From Metridium senile (Eukaryota > Cnidaria > Anthozoa > Actiniaria > Metridiidae): DNA of 64,000 bases. Below the pieces are notes generated by a model that saw only the letters and a program-made list of their open reading frames with translations, was not told the DNA's origin and ran no database searches. Positions 23,683 through 37,500 of the stretch are shown here, in pieces. Position numbers and translations under genes: made by a program. The DNA lies in assembly GCA_949775045.1 (NCBI GenBank), contig OX459103.1, forward strand, positions 3,698,701 to 3,762,700, written 5' to 3'. Within the stretch, counting starts at the first letter, position 1, and each line of letters begins with the position of its first letter.

Positions 23683-23688
23683 AATAAA
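23683..23688 (+). terminator. RBKS: Likely poly(A) signal of RBKS
   Basis: AATAAA 14 bases after the stop codon. It is very close to the stop, so another site further on may be used. Confidence 0.5.
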
Positions 23689-23993
23689 TCTTCAAATATG
23701 TTATAGTTTTTTAGTACTTTTATTTTTTTAATCAACAGTAACAAATTGTGTTGTGATAAACACCATTTTCCTAGATGGAATTTTTTTTTTGCTTTTTTTA
23801 ATTATTTTTTTTAGTAACTTTTTGCTTATCATATAGCTGATAGTCATTTATAATGTACAACATGTAGAGTGCATTCACTAATAGCATGAAACATTAGTAA
23901 TACTATTTTGTACTATTTTATGCTAATTCTATTGTTCAACTAGCACTATTTTCCACAATTTAGTAATTAGTGTTTCACGCTTTTACTGAATGC

Positions 23994-24233
23994 ACTTGTC
24001 AGAAATTAGCAGGGGGCAGGGGGTGGAGTTTTGAAATGAAGCGATGAAAATTTCATGACTCTCCCAAAGTAAAGGATCATAATATCTTGACCCTACCCTA
24101 TGTCACAGTGTCTTCTTTTGCACAATCCTCATTTTTGGTGGTTTATTATTTTGTGACCCTCCCTTTTTAGGTTCTTAAAAAGTGATGACCCTCCCCCAGT
24201 TCCCCCCCTCCCCCCTGCTAATTTCTGACAAGT
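23994..24233. mobile_element. MITE with acttgtcagaaattagcagg ends
   Basis: The left 'acttgtcagaaattagcagg' is inverted at the right as 'cctgctaatttctgacaagt'. G-rich and C-rich blocks lie just inside. About 240 bp, non-coding. Confidence 0.85.
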
Positions 24234-24331
24234 CCCTAATAAGTTGCAATAATTAGACAGTGTTTATTACTATCAGTGGTAGAGTGAAGGCACTAAATGA
24301 GCCTGATAGTGTTAATCTTTGTCTACAATGT

Positions 24332-24397
24332 AGCTTGCTTCACATCCAGACTTTTTCTCAGTTAAGACCGAGAAAATGTCTGGATGTGACGCAGGCT
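24332..24397. repeat. Short inverted repeat
   Basis: 'agcttgcttcacatccagac' pairs with 'gtctggatgtgacgcaggct' around a 26 bp centre. Confidence 0.65.
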
Positions 24398-25020
24398 AAT
24401 CTTTGACCAGCAAAATAAAATCTATTAATCAAAGTGTAATACAGTGCAAACTGTATAATTATCTGTGAAATACAAATTACTAAATAGTACAAAATAGTGC
24501 TAATTAGACAACAAAATAGAATTACTGTAAAATTGCACTATTTAGTATTAATTTTACTGAAGTGGTTGCTTTTATGAAATTTTGCTATTTTAGCCACCAC
24601 CAATCTCCTTCACATTTCAAGTACAGAAAGATTACTTCCCGCTTGTCCGAATAAAGAACAAAGCTTGTATCTCTCCAACAATCAGATAGAGATACATGTA
24701 TGAAACATTTAGTTCAAAACTCTGATCTTCTTAGAGGCTTGAAGCCAATTCCACCACAAGCAACCTATTTCTATTTCACTGGTTTAGTGCCTTCACTCTG
24801 ATTATGTTGTACGCTTTGAATATTTGTACTCTTATATATTTACATTACTTTTAAAATATAATTCTATCAAATGAAATTTTAATTATTGTAAATGGAATCT
24901 AGCGAGTAAACTACATGTAGTATAAGCTGTGTCGGTGTTTGGTATAAACGATAGGTAATAGAATGAAATTTGTAACACCGTAAAAAATGTTGACTTAACT
25001 TGACTAAAAGTATTACACAT
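24398..25020. other. Non-coding, includes dispersed repeat copy 2
   Basis: 24889-25003 is the partner of 866-962. The remainder shows no gene. Confidence 0.55.
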
Positions 25021-25023
25021 TGT

Positions 25024-25029
25024 TTTATT
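25024..25029 (-). terminator. Possible poly(A) signal of the p53-family gene
   Basis: AATAAA on the minus strand about 325 bp after the stop codon. It is a guess from position alone. Confidence 0.35.
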
Positions 25030-25204
25030 ACACCGAGTTTGAATGAGGAATACCAGTGGATAGGTGAACATTTCACTGTTTGTAGTTCAATTTTAAAGAA
25101 TATATTACACACTGAGAACTGAACCATGAGAAGTGTGGATTGGTCTTTTGTACATAGGCAGAATATTGTAAATTTGTTCATATTCTACCCAAGTCAACTT
25201 GTGT

Positions 25205-25481
25205 TCAAAAGTTATCATTCATTTGCTACAACTGTATCAGTTGTACATGTAGTTGAGTTGGCTACTTTTCGTGATGGTTTTCAATGTCGCTCAAGACAAT
25301 AGTGACTGGGTGTAGAATTTCATTGGATAATCCAGAGGTCTATCAAAAGTTATCATTCATTTACTACAACTGTATCAGTTGTACATGCAGTTGAGTTGGC
25401 TACTTTTCGTGGTTTCCGATGTCGCTCAAGACAATAGCGACTGGAGTGTGGACTTTCATTTGATAATCCAGAGGTTGATGG
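25205..25481. repeat. Tandem duplication of the p53-family terminal exon sequence
   Basis: A unit of about 137 bp occurs twice (about 25205-25341 and 25342-25481). Both carry 'tatcattcattt', 'caactgtatcagttgtacat' and 'ttgagttggctacttttcgt'. The upper copy is the coding end of the gene. The lower copy has small indels and falls in the 3'UTR. Confidence 0.85.
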
Positions 25482-25505
25482 ATCAGTGGTTATAGTCGAA
25501 CTTGG
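25353..25505 (-). CDS. p53-family terminal exon
   Basis: Acceptor TTCTATTTTACAG. It encodes 50 aa starting PSSTITTDPSTSG, with a basic RHRKPRKV patch, then TGA at 25353-25355. Phase 0 with the previous exon. The start echoes the p63 text after its oligomerisation domain. Confidence 0.75.
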   Translation of the reverse strand, partial: PSSTITTDPSTSGLSNESPHSSRYCLERHRKPRKVANSTACTTDTVVVNE

Positions 25506-28500
25506 CTGTAAAATAGAATTTATGAAGTGTTATTTTACCTGCAATTGACAACATGTTTTTTCATGTCTATACTATGATGATGATTATGAAATCATAAAGA
25601 TGATGATAGGTATAATGTTGACAATAATACTCATGATAACGATGATAGTATTGAATTTGAAGATAACCTTGATGATGATAATAGGCATAATGATGACAAT
25701 GGTGTTCATGATAATGATAAGAATGGTAATGATGATGATGACAGTAATGATGGTGATGATAACAATGGTGATGGTGATTATAACCATGATGATAGTAATG
25801 ATGCTAGTGATTTATAATATGATGACAGTAGTAATGATGCTGATGATAACAATGATGGTGATTGTAATGATGCTGATAACAATGATGCTGATTATAATGA
25901 TAATGATGATGGTGATTATAACCATGATGATAGTAATGATGCTAGTGATTTATAATGATGATGCTGGTGATGATGATGATAGTAATGATAACTGATTCTA
26001 ATGATGATAATCAGTTTTCATACCTGTATATTGCTTTGTCTTCGTTGTTGCTGTTCAAGGAACCAATTTGGCCCACATGGAGGACAACTAGACAATGATA
26101 ATATATTGATGAGAATGATGATCATGATAATGATGATATTAAATTTAATCAAGAAAATGTTGAGAACAATGATAAAATGGATGATGTTGGATAATAATGA
26201 TAATTACAGAGATGATACTGATGATGGTTATGATGATGATGATATTGATGATGGTAATGGTCATGATAATGCAGACGATGATGCTACTGGTGATAATGAT
26301 GATCAATATTGATGATAGTGTAGATGATGATAATGATACATAGGGAAGTGCTAAGCTAAAGATAGGTGAAAATGGCAGAAAAATACATTACAAAGAATTA
26401 CAGTAAATTTATAATACTTTGCTCTATAGTTTTCCAACAACTCTTGTGGTACAAGGGAGAGTATGTCCTGTGATTCCTTAACACGGAGCAGCTGTTCATA
26501 CTTCTTTCTACCTCGAACCTGTCAATCAATAATGTATAGAAAATACAACATGTCAAGCAGCCTATAGAATCATAAATAAAGCAATCATGTGACTATATAT
26601 GAAAGGGAAAAATGAAAGAAATGGAGGATAGGAAAGGAATGGAAAGGATAGGATAGGATAGGAAAGGTCAAGCAAAGGAAAGGATAGGATAGGAAAGGTC
26701 AAGCAAAGGGCAGGAAAGGAAAGGAAAGGATAGGATAGGAAAGTTCAAGCAAAGGGCAGGAAAGGAAAGGATAGCAAAGCAAAGCAAAGCAAAGCAAAGC
26801 AAAGCAAAGCAAAGCAAAGCAAAGCAAAGCAAAGCAAAGCAAAGCAAAGCAAAGCAAAGCAAAGCAAAGCAAAGCAAAGCAAAGCAAAGCAAAGCAAAGC
26901 AAAGCAAAGCAAAGCAAAGCAAAGCAAAGCAAAGCAAAGCAAAGCAAAGCAAAGCAAAGCAAAGCAAAGCAAAGCAAAGCAAAGCAAAGCAAAGCAAAGC
27001 AAAGCAAAGCAAAGCAAAGCAAAGCAAAGCAAAGCAAAGCAAAGCAAAGCAAAGCAAAGCAAAGCAAAGCAAAGCAAAGCAAAGCAAAGCAAAGCAAAGC
27101 AAAGCAAAGCAAAGCAAAGCAAAGCAAAGCAAAGCAAAGCAAAGCAAAGCAAAGCAAAGCAAAGCAAAGCAAAGCAAAGCAAAGCAAAGCAAAGCAAAGC
27201 AAAGCAAAGCAAAGCAAAGCAAAGCAAAGCAAAGCAAAGCAAAGCAAAGCAAAGCAAAGCAAAAAAATCAGAACAAAGCAAAGGGCAGGAAAGGGAAGGA
27301 AAGGAAAGGGAAGGAAGGAAGGAAGGAAGGAAGGAAAGGAAAGGAAAGAAAAGGAAAGGGAAGGGAGGGATAAGAAAAGACAGGAAAGGAAAGCAAAGCA
27401 AAGAAGAGGAAACAAAACAAAACAAAAGGAAACAAAACAAAAGGAAAGGAAAGAAGATACTCCTTACATGTGTCACCAGTTTAATAAGCTAAACCATGTT
27501 ACCTGGATTGTATATATTTCATTGTCGTCTTCTTCCTTGACCACATTCTTTGGTGGTAACATTTGCACAACAGGCGGTGGTGGTTCAACTGGTTCTTGCT
27601 ATGGAAAAAGGGGAAAAACACATATTAAAACATTCAAAAGAAAAAAACTTGAAAAATATGAATTCCATAATAGTGGTAACTGAAGTGCTATTTAAGGTAC
27701 ATGTAGTTCGGGCGTCATAGATTCTATCGTTAGATCTTTTTGAAACTTCTCATGTAAAAAGAGCAAACTAAGTTAAGTTCAAAAATAAAATAAAAATAAT
27801 GGGTCACCGTGCTCATTTCGGAGATAAGGGCGGTAGATTGGGGCCCAGTTTGGTCATTTTTTGTGACAAAAATTGTCGGAATTTGAAACATATAACGCTA
27901 TTTATTCTATTTTTTCCGATAACAAACTTTTTAACAAGCATTTGCAAAAGAAAGACACTTTCCTAACAAACATATTATTTGCCATTATTTGCCATGTTTT
28001 ATGTGCATGTCGAGAATTTTGATGCAAAAATAAACTCAAAATGTGAAAAATACCACATCTTGCGCTCGGAAACCATATTATTTTTATTCCACGGAATGAA
28101 GAGTTCTGATAAGGGAAATCCATTTTTTGGTCCGCTAGTATCTCTAGAATTGATGTAAAGCTAATTATGACCAGTTTAATTTGTAATTCTTGCCCAAAAC
28201 ACTAATTTATGTGACGCATTATAGTTCCAAAAATCGACACTAAAATGACGCAGATTTGAACGCGAAAAAAATCATGAATTTAATGAAAAATCTTGATTTC
28301 TCGTGAATGCGGGTCTAAATTCAGGAGATTCTTTGCAGAGATGATGTGCTTGTCTTGTGAATGCATGACGTTCCCATGATTTTCAAATTGGAAAGTAATA
28401 AAAGCTAAAAAACAAAATTATGTGATTACGGCTGGGTCCCAAACTACCTTAATCAAAACATGAGCAACATAAGAAGCTAGTTATTTCAAGGACATACAAG

Positions 28501-31500
28501 ATCTAAAAGTAAAATCAGAAAAAGGTTCTTGGTTTGTGTCAGTAGCTTGTAATATATTTGCCATCAACAGATACATTTGAGACTGACAATGGGCTCATGT
28601 TACCCCACTTTCCTAATCAGTGCTGTGTTTTATTGAAGAACTAGAAAACAAGGCAGCATGCTCTATCCAGCACACGACTAGAGAAGCATTAGGAGAAGCA
28701 CGGCGTAGCAGATTGCTTCACAGTGCTTAATGAGTCTTCTTTAAATTCCCAAGTGCTTTATTTAAACAATAGAGTAGTTGAATCGAGGGCATTATGCTGT
28801 GATAGTATCCCTCCGCGGCGGACACTATCATGTCACGTGATCACCCCTTTACCAATGAGAGCGGAGGAAAATTTGTTGTTGAATTATAAAACTTGATAGA
28901 GCACTGCTGCCGAGTTTTCTATTTCTTTTATAAAAATATTCAGGAGCTAAAATCATACAAATCGACAATCCACAGTCCGGATTATAGCCCCATTTGGCGA
29001 TATTTCTAATTAGTGATTGGACCAATCACGTACTTGGATTTCGCCATACATCACGAATACGTCACCACTCCGAACAGAATCAAAACATTCAAAAAGCTAT
29101 CAAGCTATGTAAACATGACCTTGGCCTGAATCTTTGATTTGATTGCCACAGAGTCGACATAACTGCTTGAGAATCTCTAAATGTTTCTCCGTGAATCTAC
29201 GAACAATATACAAGGCAAAGTTTAACATAAAACTTACATGTAATTAAACTTGCTACTACAATTTGATTGTCAAACGAAAACCAATAACTGAAGCTTAGTG
29301 CATGTAAACATAGTCTTTGCATTTCGATACACAAAATGTTCTTAAAGTTGTATTATTGTGCTCCCTATGCCAATGGGGAGCAAGCTTATCTTATACTTGT
29401 TTATAGAAATACATAATAAATGCATGGCCCGAGATAGCAATCCACTTTCGAGCCAGTGGATCACAAAGAAAAGACAAGTCATTGAGCACGCTGACTTCAA
29501 CTTTATAAAATTGATATTCATACGACAAATATTGAAATTTCTCGTTGTTTAACAGATCACAAACGAGTCATGAATTGTGCCATTAAAAGTAAGCTTGTAT
29601 AAAGCCGTTGTTTTCCTCTTAACTTGAAAAGAACAAAGACAAGACCTCGAGCAAAAGGTTAAATGCCAATATTAGTCCGTGACATGCCATCAAGTATGAC
29701 CTCCGTTTATCAAACTTTGAAAAAACTCTACCGGCGAACTAGAGACTCTACCATATAGAAACTTGTCACAGACCAAGATAATTTATCGTACAACACAGGA
29801 AAATTATACACAACATCATGAAAATTACACAACATCAATAAAATTATCAATCAGTAGATCTTACTTTCAGACGACGGTCATAAGACGTTCACCACGCTCG
29901 GGAAAAAGTCAAATATTTCGCTTTAAAATCAACTAAATCACTATCTTCGAATTCACACACTAGCTTGACTAGTATGTGCTTCTAACTGATGGTAAATGTC
30001 ACGGATAAACAGTCCGTGAGACACTGTGGGATTGACTTGAAAAAAAGATACAAATATTTTTGCATATGTTTCGGTGTTTATTCAAAGACAATAGAATGTG
30101 ACGTCACATATATCGCCAAATGGGGCTATAATCCGGACTGATCCATGCTCTATTGAGTTGCAGAGAATGCTTCTCAGCCAATCAGAGTGCACGATTTCTA
30201 TCAAATATTTTATAATGGTAGTTAAAGCTACATGGAAAGAGAAGTTGTAACAAGGGTTAAAGGTCAAATGGAATTGATATTGGATCTCCTGTACCAAAGG
30301 TCAAACACCAACCTACTGTGTAATCTCACTACTCATCAATTTGAAATACAAACCTTCACTTTTGGCATGCGTTGTGATCGTCTAGTCATTTTGTTTTCTT
30401 CCTTAGGCCTGTCTCTGCCAGGTGTTGTACAGATCTGTATGTCAAGAACTCTTTTCCCAACAAGGTTGCCCCTTTAGAGAATGATGAAAAATAGACCAGT
30501 TTCAGAACTGCTGTACTATAATTATATCAATTGCAACCATTCCCAGGAGAGTGAATTGAGCAAAAGAACCACCAGTCAGTTCTTTTGTCAAGACCACCAG
30601 CATGGCTGCCATTTCTTTTATTCAACTCACTCTCCTGGGAATGGTCGCAATCCATCTATTTGACAAAATGCGCATTTGTACTGGCCAGGGATAACCTCAA
30701 TTCAGAGTTGCATGACATACAAACTTACTGGCTTTCAAGGAGAAAAACGCAGTGAAATGCTTTCCTATCTGGACCACCTGGGCAAGTATTGAGGCACAGG
30801 AACCTAAAAAACTCCAACACAAATGGCTGGCCAACTACAAAAGAAGAAGTTGCATATAAATCAATGAAGTCACAGCCAAAACTGCAGTTTATACCTGGAA
30901 ACTTGCAAAGGATTTCTTGTTATATGAACACAATTTGTAATATACACCTAGTTCAAAAATCGTTGCCACAAACAAAGCCACAGTCCACACTCTGAAGCCT
31001 GCAAAGGATGTCGGTATTTCTTCTTTTTTATCAATTTATTCATAGCATATTTTGGTTGTACGTGTTTTTGTTATATGACCATAACAAGTTGTTGCTGTGG
31101 TAGATATAAATATAAATATTTCTTTAAAAAATGTGTAATAAATCACAAAGTATGTCCATAAAACCGATATCTTTTGCAGGCTTTAGAGTGTGGACTGTTG
31201 CTTCGGCTGCGACAAAGATTTTTGAAATAACAAATATTGCATGTAGTGGTAGTGTGTGTGTGACTAAGCAAACTTACAGAAGAGCCCTGACAGGGAGTGA
31301 TGATTGTAAATTACACCTATATCTATATTGTACAGTTCTCATTGACCGTCTACTTATTCATAGAAAATTTTTCTTACTAACCATGTTCTGGATATCTCAG
31401 CGGCAATGTTAGAAAGTGGTACCCATCCACAGTAGTTCCATAAAATGAGTCACTATTACTGGATTCCATAATATGCTTTCTACCATCTAAAAAAATAATA

Positions 31501-34500
31501 GAAATTTAGCTAAAGTGGATGGAATGATTTTAATGTATTTCTGGATATATGGATGAATTAATTAATTAATTGATAAATTAATGATTGAATTGATTTATGG
31601 ATGAATAAATAAGTGAATGAATGAATAGTTGGATGAATGAATGAAGAAAGGAAAAATTGAATGAATGAATGAATATGAACGCATAAAGCCTGGTTCACAC
31701 TAGCGACATAAGCATAAGCAACGTATGCAGACTCAGTTGGGCTTTTCTCATTAACCGCACTTGTCTTTTCTCACACCTACAATCATTGTCAAAAGTAGTT
31801 GGCACGATTTTAGTATTTTATCAAATAGTGACTACTTCATTTATTTTAAGTATAAAAAATTTCCCCCCCTTCCCCCCACATCAATGTTGGTGTGAAATGA
31901 TAGCGCATTGACAGGTCAACCACACAAGCACCAAACAATGATTCTTTCCTCAACATTGCGAAGGGGGGTGGGGGGAGAAGTAGAATTTCAGCAGTGCTAA
32001 AATTACTTTATCACATTCGTGCCAACACTTTTGTCAATGATTGTCTGGAACACTTTTTCACGAATTTCTTGTTTCTACAACGTCTGTAAACCAAACCAAT
32101 TTGATATGACAAAACCTTCGTTGAGTTGTTTCTTTTTATGTGTGAATGGCCAGTGAAGCCCAACTGTGACGTCACTTCTGTCAAGGAATAGGCCAGTGTA
32201 CCCCCATACAAGCACCTATCAATTTTGAAAGAAAACCATTCTATCGCGGAGCTATATTCCCTTGTATTGTAAGTCGTATGTATTAAATTGAATTTGTCCT
32301 CTAATTTGGCATAATAAGCCAATGGAAAAATATGCCGAAAACTTAAATTTGAAAATTGCGTTTATTTATAACGGGCGATGAAAGCATGACGTATAATTGA
32401 GGTCAAGCGCGCGCTTGTGATAAAAGCAAGTTGAGCTGAAATTCAACGGCTTTATAGTAAAAATTCCACAAACATTGCGTAAAAAGATATTTTAAGTAGT
32501 AAGTAAACACAAATTTGAGTGACTAACAAACATTTTTTAAACGTTTCTGGTCAAAAATGTTATGTAGTATATAGAAAATAGAGTAGCTCAATGACCGGAA
32601 GTATTCACGTAGACCACTATATATTCAATAACACTTTTGCAACTAAAATTTTCATGTTTCCTTTATAAAATTAAAAAGCAATTGCAATTAACTACATGTT
32701 AGTGGTATTAAAGTTTATTTCTAGCGCTTTTACTAAACATTGCCTTGCGAAATGCATCCACAAATAGCGATTTTGCACTTTTACAAGGGGCTCCCAACGG
32801 TACTCCGCACGGTACTCCATGACTAATTTGTTGATAATTGAGAGAATGTTGAATTTATCGGTCCAAAATATATATCAACATTTGCTTTGCAAATGTCCAA
32901 ACACCATGGGATGTTTTTTTTCTAAAATGTGTAAATCGCGGCGAAAATATCAACGGTGCTCCCCTACTCCACTATAATAAAGCTATAGTTGACCTTTCAT
33001 TTGTAATGTTTACAAGGGAGAACCGTTCCAAAATCACTAAAAGAGCGTTTCTAATGGCTATGAACCCTCATAAATGTTAAGATCCTTTGCTGTTCTTTAT
33101 GAAAATATCGAAAAATTTTAAAAGCCTTCAGTTTTGACATGTTTTTTAGCGTTTATTGGATGGAGTACCGTTGGGGAGTACCGTTGGGCTCCCTGTGTTA
33201 AAAAAACGAGCGATCTTTATACAGTGACTATTTTGCTACGAATAATGGATCAAGATTTATACGTATTAGGAAGAAAAGTTAACATTCCTATGTAAACGTT
33301 GATAATGAATCACTTGACATTTTATAAATAAATATGGAGAAATATGAGAAAATATGTTTGCACTTTCGAATATCAGTGATTGATTTTAAACGATTTTATA
33401 GCTTTCTCTGCATTTCAACAAACCATAACAGCATTTTACAATTTGGAATTGACAAAATTCATACTTAATAATTACAACTTTTCTTTTTCTTTCTTTTAGT
33501 GGAATGACTTCATTTGTTTAGTATCGAAACTATATGAAAGACAATAACTTTAAAGCTGTACACCAAAAATGACTTTATCGCCTAATTAGGATGACGTGAC
33601 AGATGAACTAAACTCATTGAAAGATAACACTTTCTTCAGATATTTTTAGCAATCTCAATTTGAAGTTATGTAACAAGTGTGGGTGCTTTACTTTAGGAAC
33701 AAAAATTAAATCAGAAATGCAAAGCATATATTTTAGAACACCTTTTGTCGTTCAGACAATCATTGTCAAAAGTAGTTGGCACGATTTTAGTATTTTATCA
33801 AATAGTGACTACTTCATTTATTTTAAGTATAAAAAATTCCCCCCCCCCCCCCCCCCCCCTTCCCCCCACATCAATGTTGGTGTGAAATGATAGCGCATTG
33901 ACAGGTCAACCACACAAGCACCAAACAATGATTCTTTCCTCAACATTGCGAAGGGGGGTGGGGGGAGAAGTAGAATTTCAGCAGTACTAAAATTACTTTA
34001 TCACATTCGTGCCAACACTTTTGTCAATGATTGTAGTCAAAGAATGCTTCACTGAGTCTGTGTATGTTGCTTATGCTTATGCTTATGCTTATGTCGCTAG
34101 TGTGAACCAGGCTTAAATGAATGTATCAAAATATTAATAATGATTCAATGAATAAATGATTAATTGAACACCCAAATTAGTGAAAGAATGGAAGAATTAA
34201 TGAATGAATAAATGAATAAATGAATGAATAAAAAGAAATAATGGATGGAAGGGTGAATGAATGAACAAATGAATAAAAGAATGAATTAACAAATGAATAA
34301 AACAATGAATAGACAAATGAATAAAAGAATGAATGAACAAATGAATAAAAGAATGAATGAACAAATGAATAAAAGAATGAATGAACAAATGAATAAAAGA
34401 ATGAATGGACAAATGAATAAAAGAATGAATGGACAAATGAATAAAAGAATGAATGAACAAATGAATAAAAGAATGAATGGACAAATGAATAAAAGAATGA

Positions 34501-37500
34501 ATGAACAAATGAATAAAAGAATGAATGAATAAAAGAATGAATTAACAAATGAATAAAACAATGAATAGACAAATGAATAAAAGAATGAATGAATAAAAGA
34601 ATGAATGGACAAATGAATCAATGAATGAATGGACAAATGAACAAATGATTTAATGAATGAAGAAATGAATAAAAGAATGAATGAAGAAATGATTTAATGA
34701 ATGAAGAAATGAATAAAAGAAAGAATGGACAAATGAATAAAAGAATGAATGACTAAAAGAATGTGAATGGACAAATGAATAAAAGAATGAATGGACAAAT
34801 GAATCAATGAATGAATGGACAAATGAATAAATGATTTAATGAATGAAGAAATAAATAAAAGAATGAATGGACAAATGAATAAAAGAATGAATGGACAAAT
34901 GAAAAAAGAATGAATGGACAAATGAATAAAAGAATGAATGGACAAATGAATAAAAGAATGAATGAACAAATGAATCAATGAATGAATGGACAAATGAATA
35001 AATGATTTAATGAATGAATAAAAGAAAAAATGAACAAACGAATGAATGGACAAATGAATAAATGATTTAATGAATGAAGAAATGAATAAAAGAATGAATG
35101 AACAAATGAACAAACGAATGAATGGACAAATGAATAAATGATTTAATGAATGAATGGATAAACAAATGATTTATTGAATGAATGGATGAATGAATAAATG
35201 AATAAATGATTGTATGAATGAATAAATGGATGAATGGACGAATGAGTGAGCAAATGAATGAATGAAAGAATGGAATGACTTAAATCATTAATTTGCTATC
35301 ATTCCTCTACCTGATTCGTGATTGCGGCATCTCTGTACCACAGATCTTGAATGCTCTGACTTGGTGTACATTAAAAACACTCTCAGATACAGTTCCCTAT
35401 AAACCTCTTGTGGGGGTGGATCTGTAGAATAAAATAATCAGCATTGATCAGTCTCATTAGTCTCCCAACTGTCAATAAAATGATGAAATACCAATCTTGT
35501 GGTGACATGATGTGAAGGCCAAGAAGGTAATTTGAGGAGTAAGTAGAGAGGAAAGGAGAGAGGAGGTAGTAATGAAGTAGTGAGGGTTAGTGAGAGAGTT
35601 GTAAGGGTTAGTGAGGGGAAATAGTGAGGGATAGTGAGGAGGAGGTAAAAAAAATGATCATTTAATGTATATTATATTATATTATATACACAGGTCCATG
35701 GGGCTCATCGATGTGTGACAATACACAATATCCAAAGATACTTACATCTTAGAAATAACCTGAAAGGGATGTCAACTTTTGACCGAGCAAAAACCTTGTT
35801 CAGTTTCGCAGAGTATGTCCATGGCGCTGCTTTTACAAGAGGCTGCTTTTCATCTTCAAACCCAAACTCAAACCCATACAACCCTGGTGCATCCTCTTTA
35901 GTAATAATCCATTCTAAAGGTATCTTTACTGAGGGTACATTGGCAAATGGCACTGGAGCTATGGCTTGCAGTTGACGTGATGGACCCTATAAACAACATT
36001 ATATTTAACCATTAATAATTCATGAGAAATTGACAACAGAAATCATAGCCGTGAAGAAAGTGGTAAATTAGACACAAAATTTTCCTCCTTTGCATAGGGG
36101 TCTTTCATTTATAAGTGTATTAGGGGGGTGGGGGTTGGGCAATATTGAGGGGGTCACGTTATTTTCAAAGCTATATAGGGGGGCTGTTACTAATTTTATG
36201 CTGATTTAGTTATAAACTGGGCAAATCTAGGGGGATTATGATATTTTTTACCAACCAGGAAAGGGGTGGGGGGTGCATAATATTTGGAAAGACAACATAA
36301 GATTTTGCTGACCCCCCCATACACTAGTAAATGATTTTACTTGACCAGATTTACTTTTATCTTGACAATGTTAGTAATATATGAAAGAACTAACGTTGGA
36401 GTTTTATAAGTACTATACAATATTTGTGTCCGATCTGTATGTCCTCTATTTTGTCTTCTTCACAAAAATCGTTTTTGAACTACAAATTATACCTGAGAGT
36501 AATAAATATTTGAAGGTGGAAGCTGCGATGTTGATGGAATATCTCTCATAAGATGCTGCCCTGATGTGGAAGGTGGAAAGTGTTCCTACATATTGACAAT
36601 AACAATAATTAACAATAAATGGAAACAATGACATTACCACCACCATCATCATCACCATGTAAATTAGTAATAGAAAGAAATCTAGGATACAGTACTTAGT
36701 ACTGTAACTATTAATTGTAAATTAGTAATAGAAAGAAATCTAGGATACAGTACTTAGTACTGTATTCATTAATTAAAAATAATGATGTACTGTTTATCAT
36801 TGGGGGAAAAAATCATCACCACTACCATCATAATTATTATCATCACCATTACCATTACAATCATCATTATCATCACCATAACCATCATCATTATCATCAC
36901 CACTACCATCATCATTATTATCATCCCCATTATCATTACAATCATCATTATCATCACCATAACCATCACCATTATCATCACCATTACCATCATCATTATT
37001 ATCATCACCATTACCATCATTACTATCATCACCATTACCATCATTATTATCATCACCATTATTATCATCATTATTACTATCAAAACCATTACCATCATCA
37101 TTATCATCACCATTATTATCATCATTATTACTATCACCACCATCACCATTACCATCATCACCATAACCATCATCATCACCACCATTACCATCATTACTAT
37201 CATCACCATTACCATCATCACCATCATCACCATTACCATCATTACCATCATCACCATTACCATCATCACCATTACCATCACCATTACCACCATCACTATT
37301 ATCACCATTACCATCATCACCATTACCATCATCACCATCATCACCATTACCATCACCATTACCACCATCACCATTACCACCATCATCACCATTACCATCA
37401 TCACCATTACCATCATCACCATCATCACCATTACCATCACCATTACCACCATCACCATTACCATCATCACCATCATCACCATTACCATCATTACCATCAT

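Larger units (their letters stand above)
31688..34113. mobile_element. 2.4 kb DNA transposon with nested MITEs, inserted in the AATG array
   Basis: Terminal inverted repeats start 'agcctggttcacactagcga' and end 'tcgctagtgtgaaccaggct', continuing about 60 bp. taa flanks both sides. No transposase frame is visible. It carries two direct copies of one MITE near its ends and a third element in its centre. Confidence 0.8.

Noticed and set aside
26668..27476. Long LCFAL-repeat ORFs on the minus strand
   Set aside because: Pure translation of the AAAGC array; a five-base unit stays open in several frames.
31373..31381. Stronger-looking donor GTAAG after the 31382-31486 exon
   Set aside because: Using it gives a phase that creates an in-frame stop at the next junction, whereas GTTAGT four bases earlier restores the conserved p53 text.
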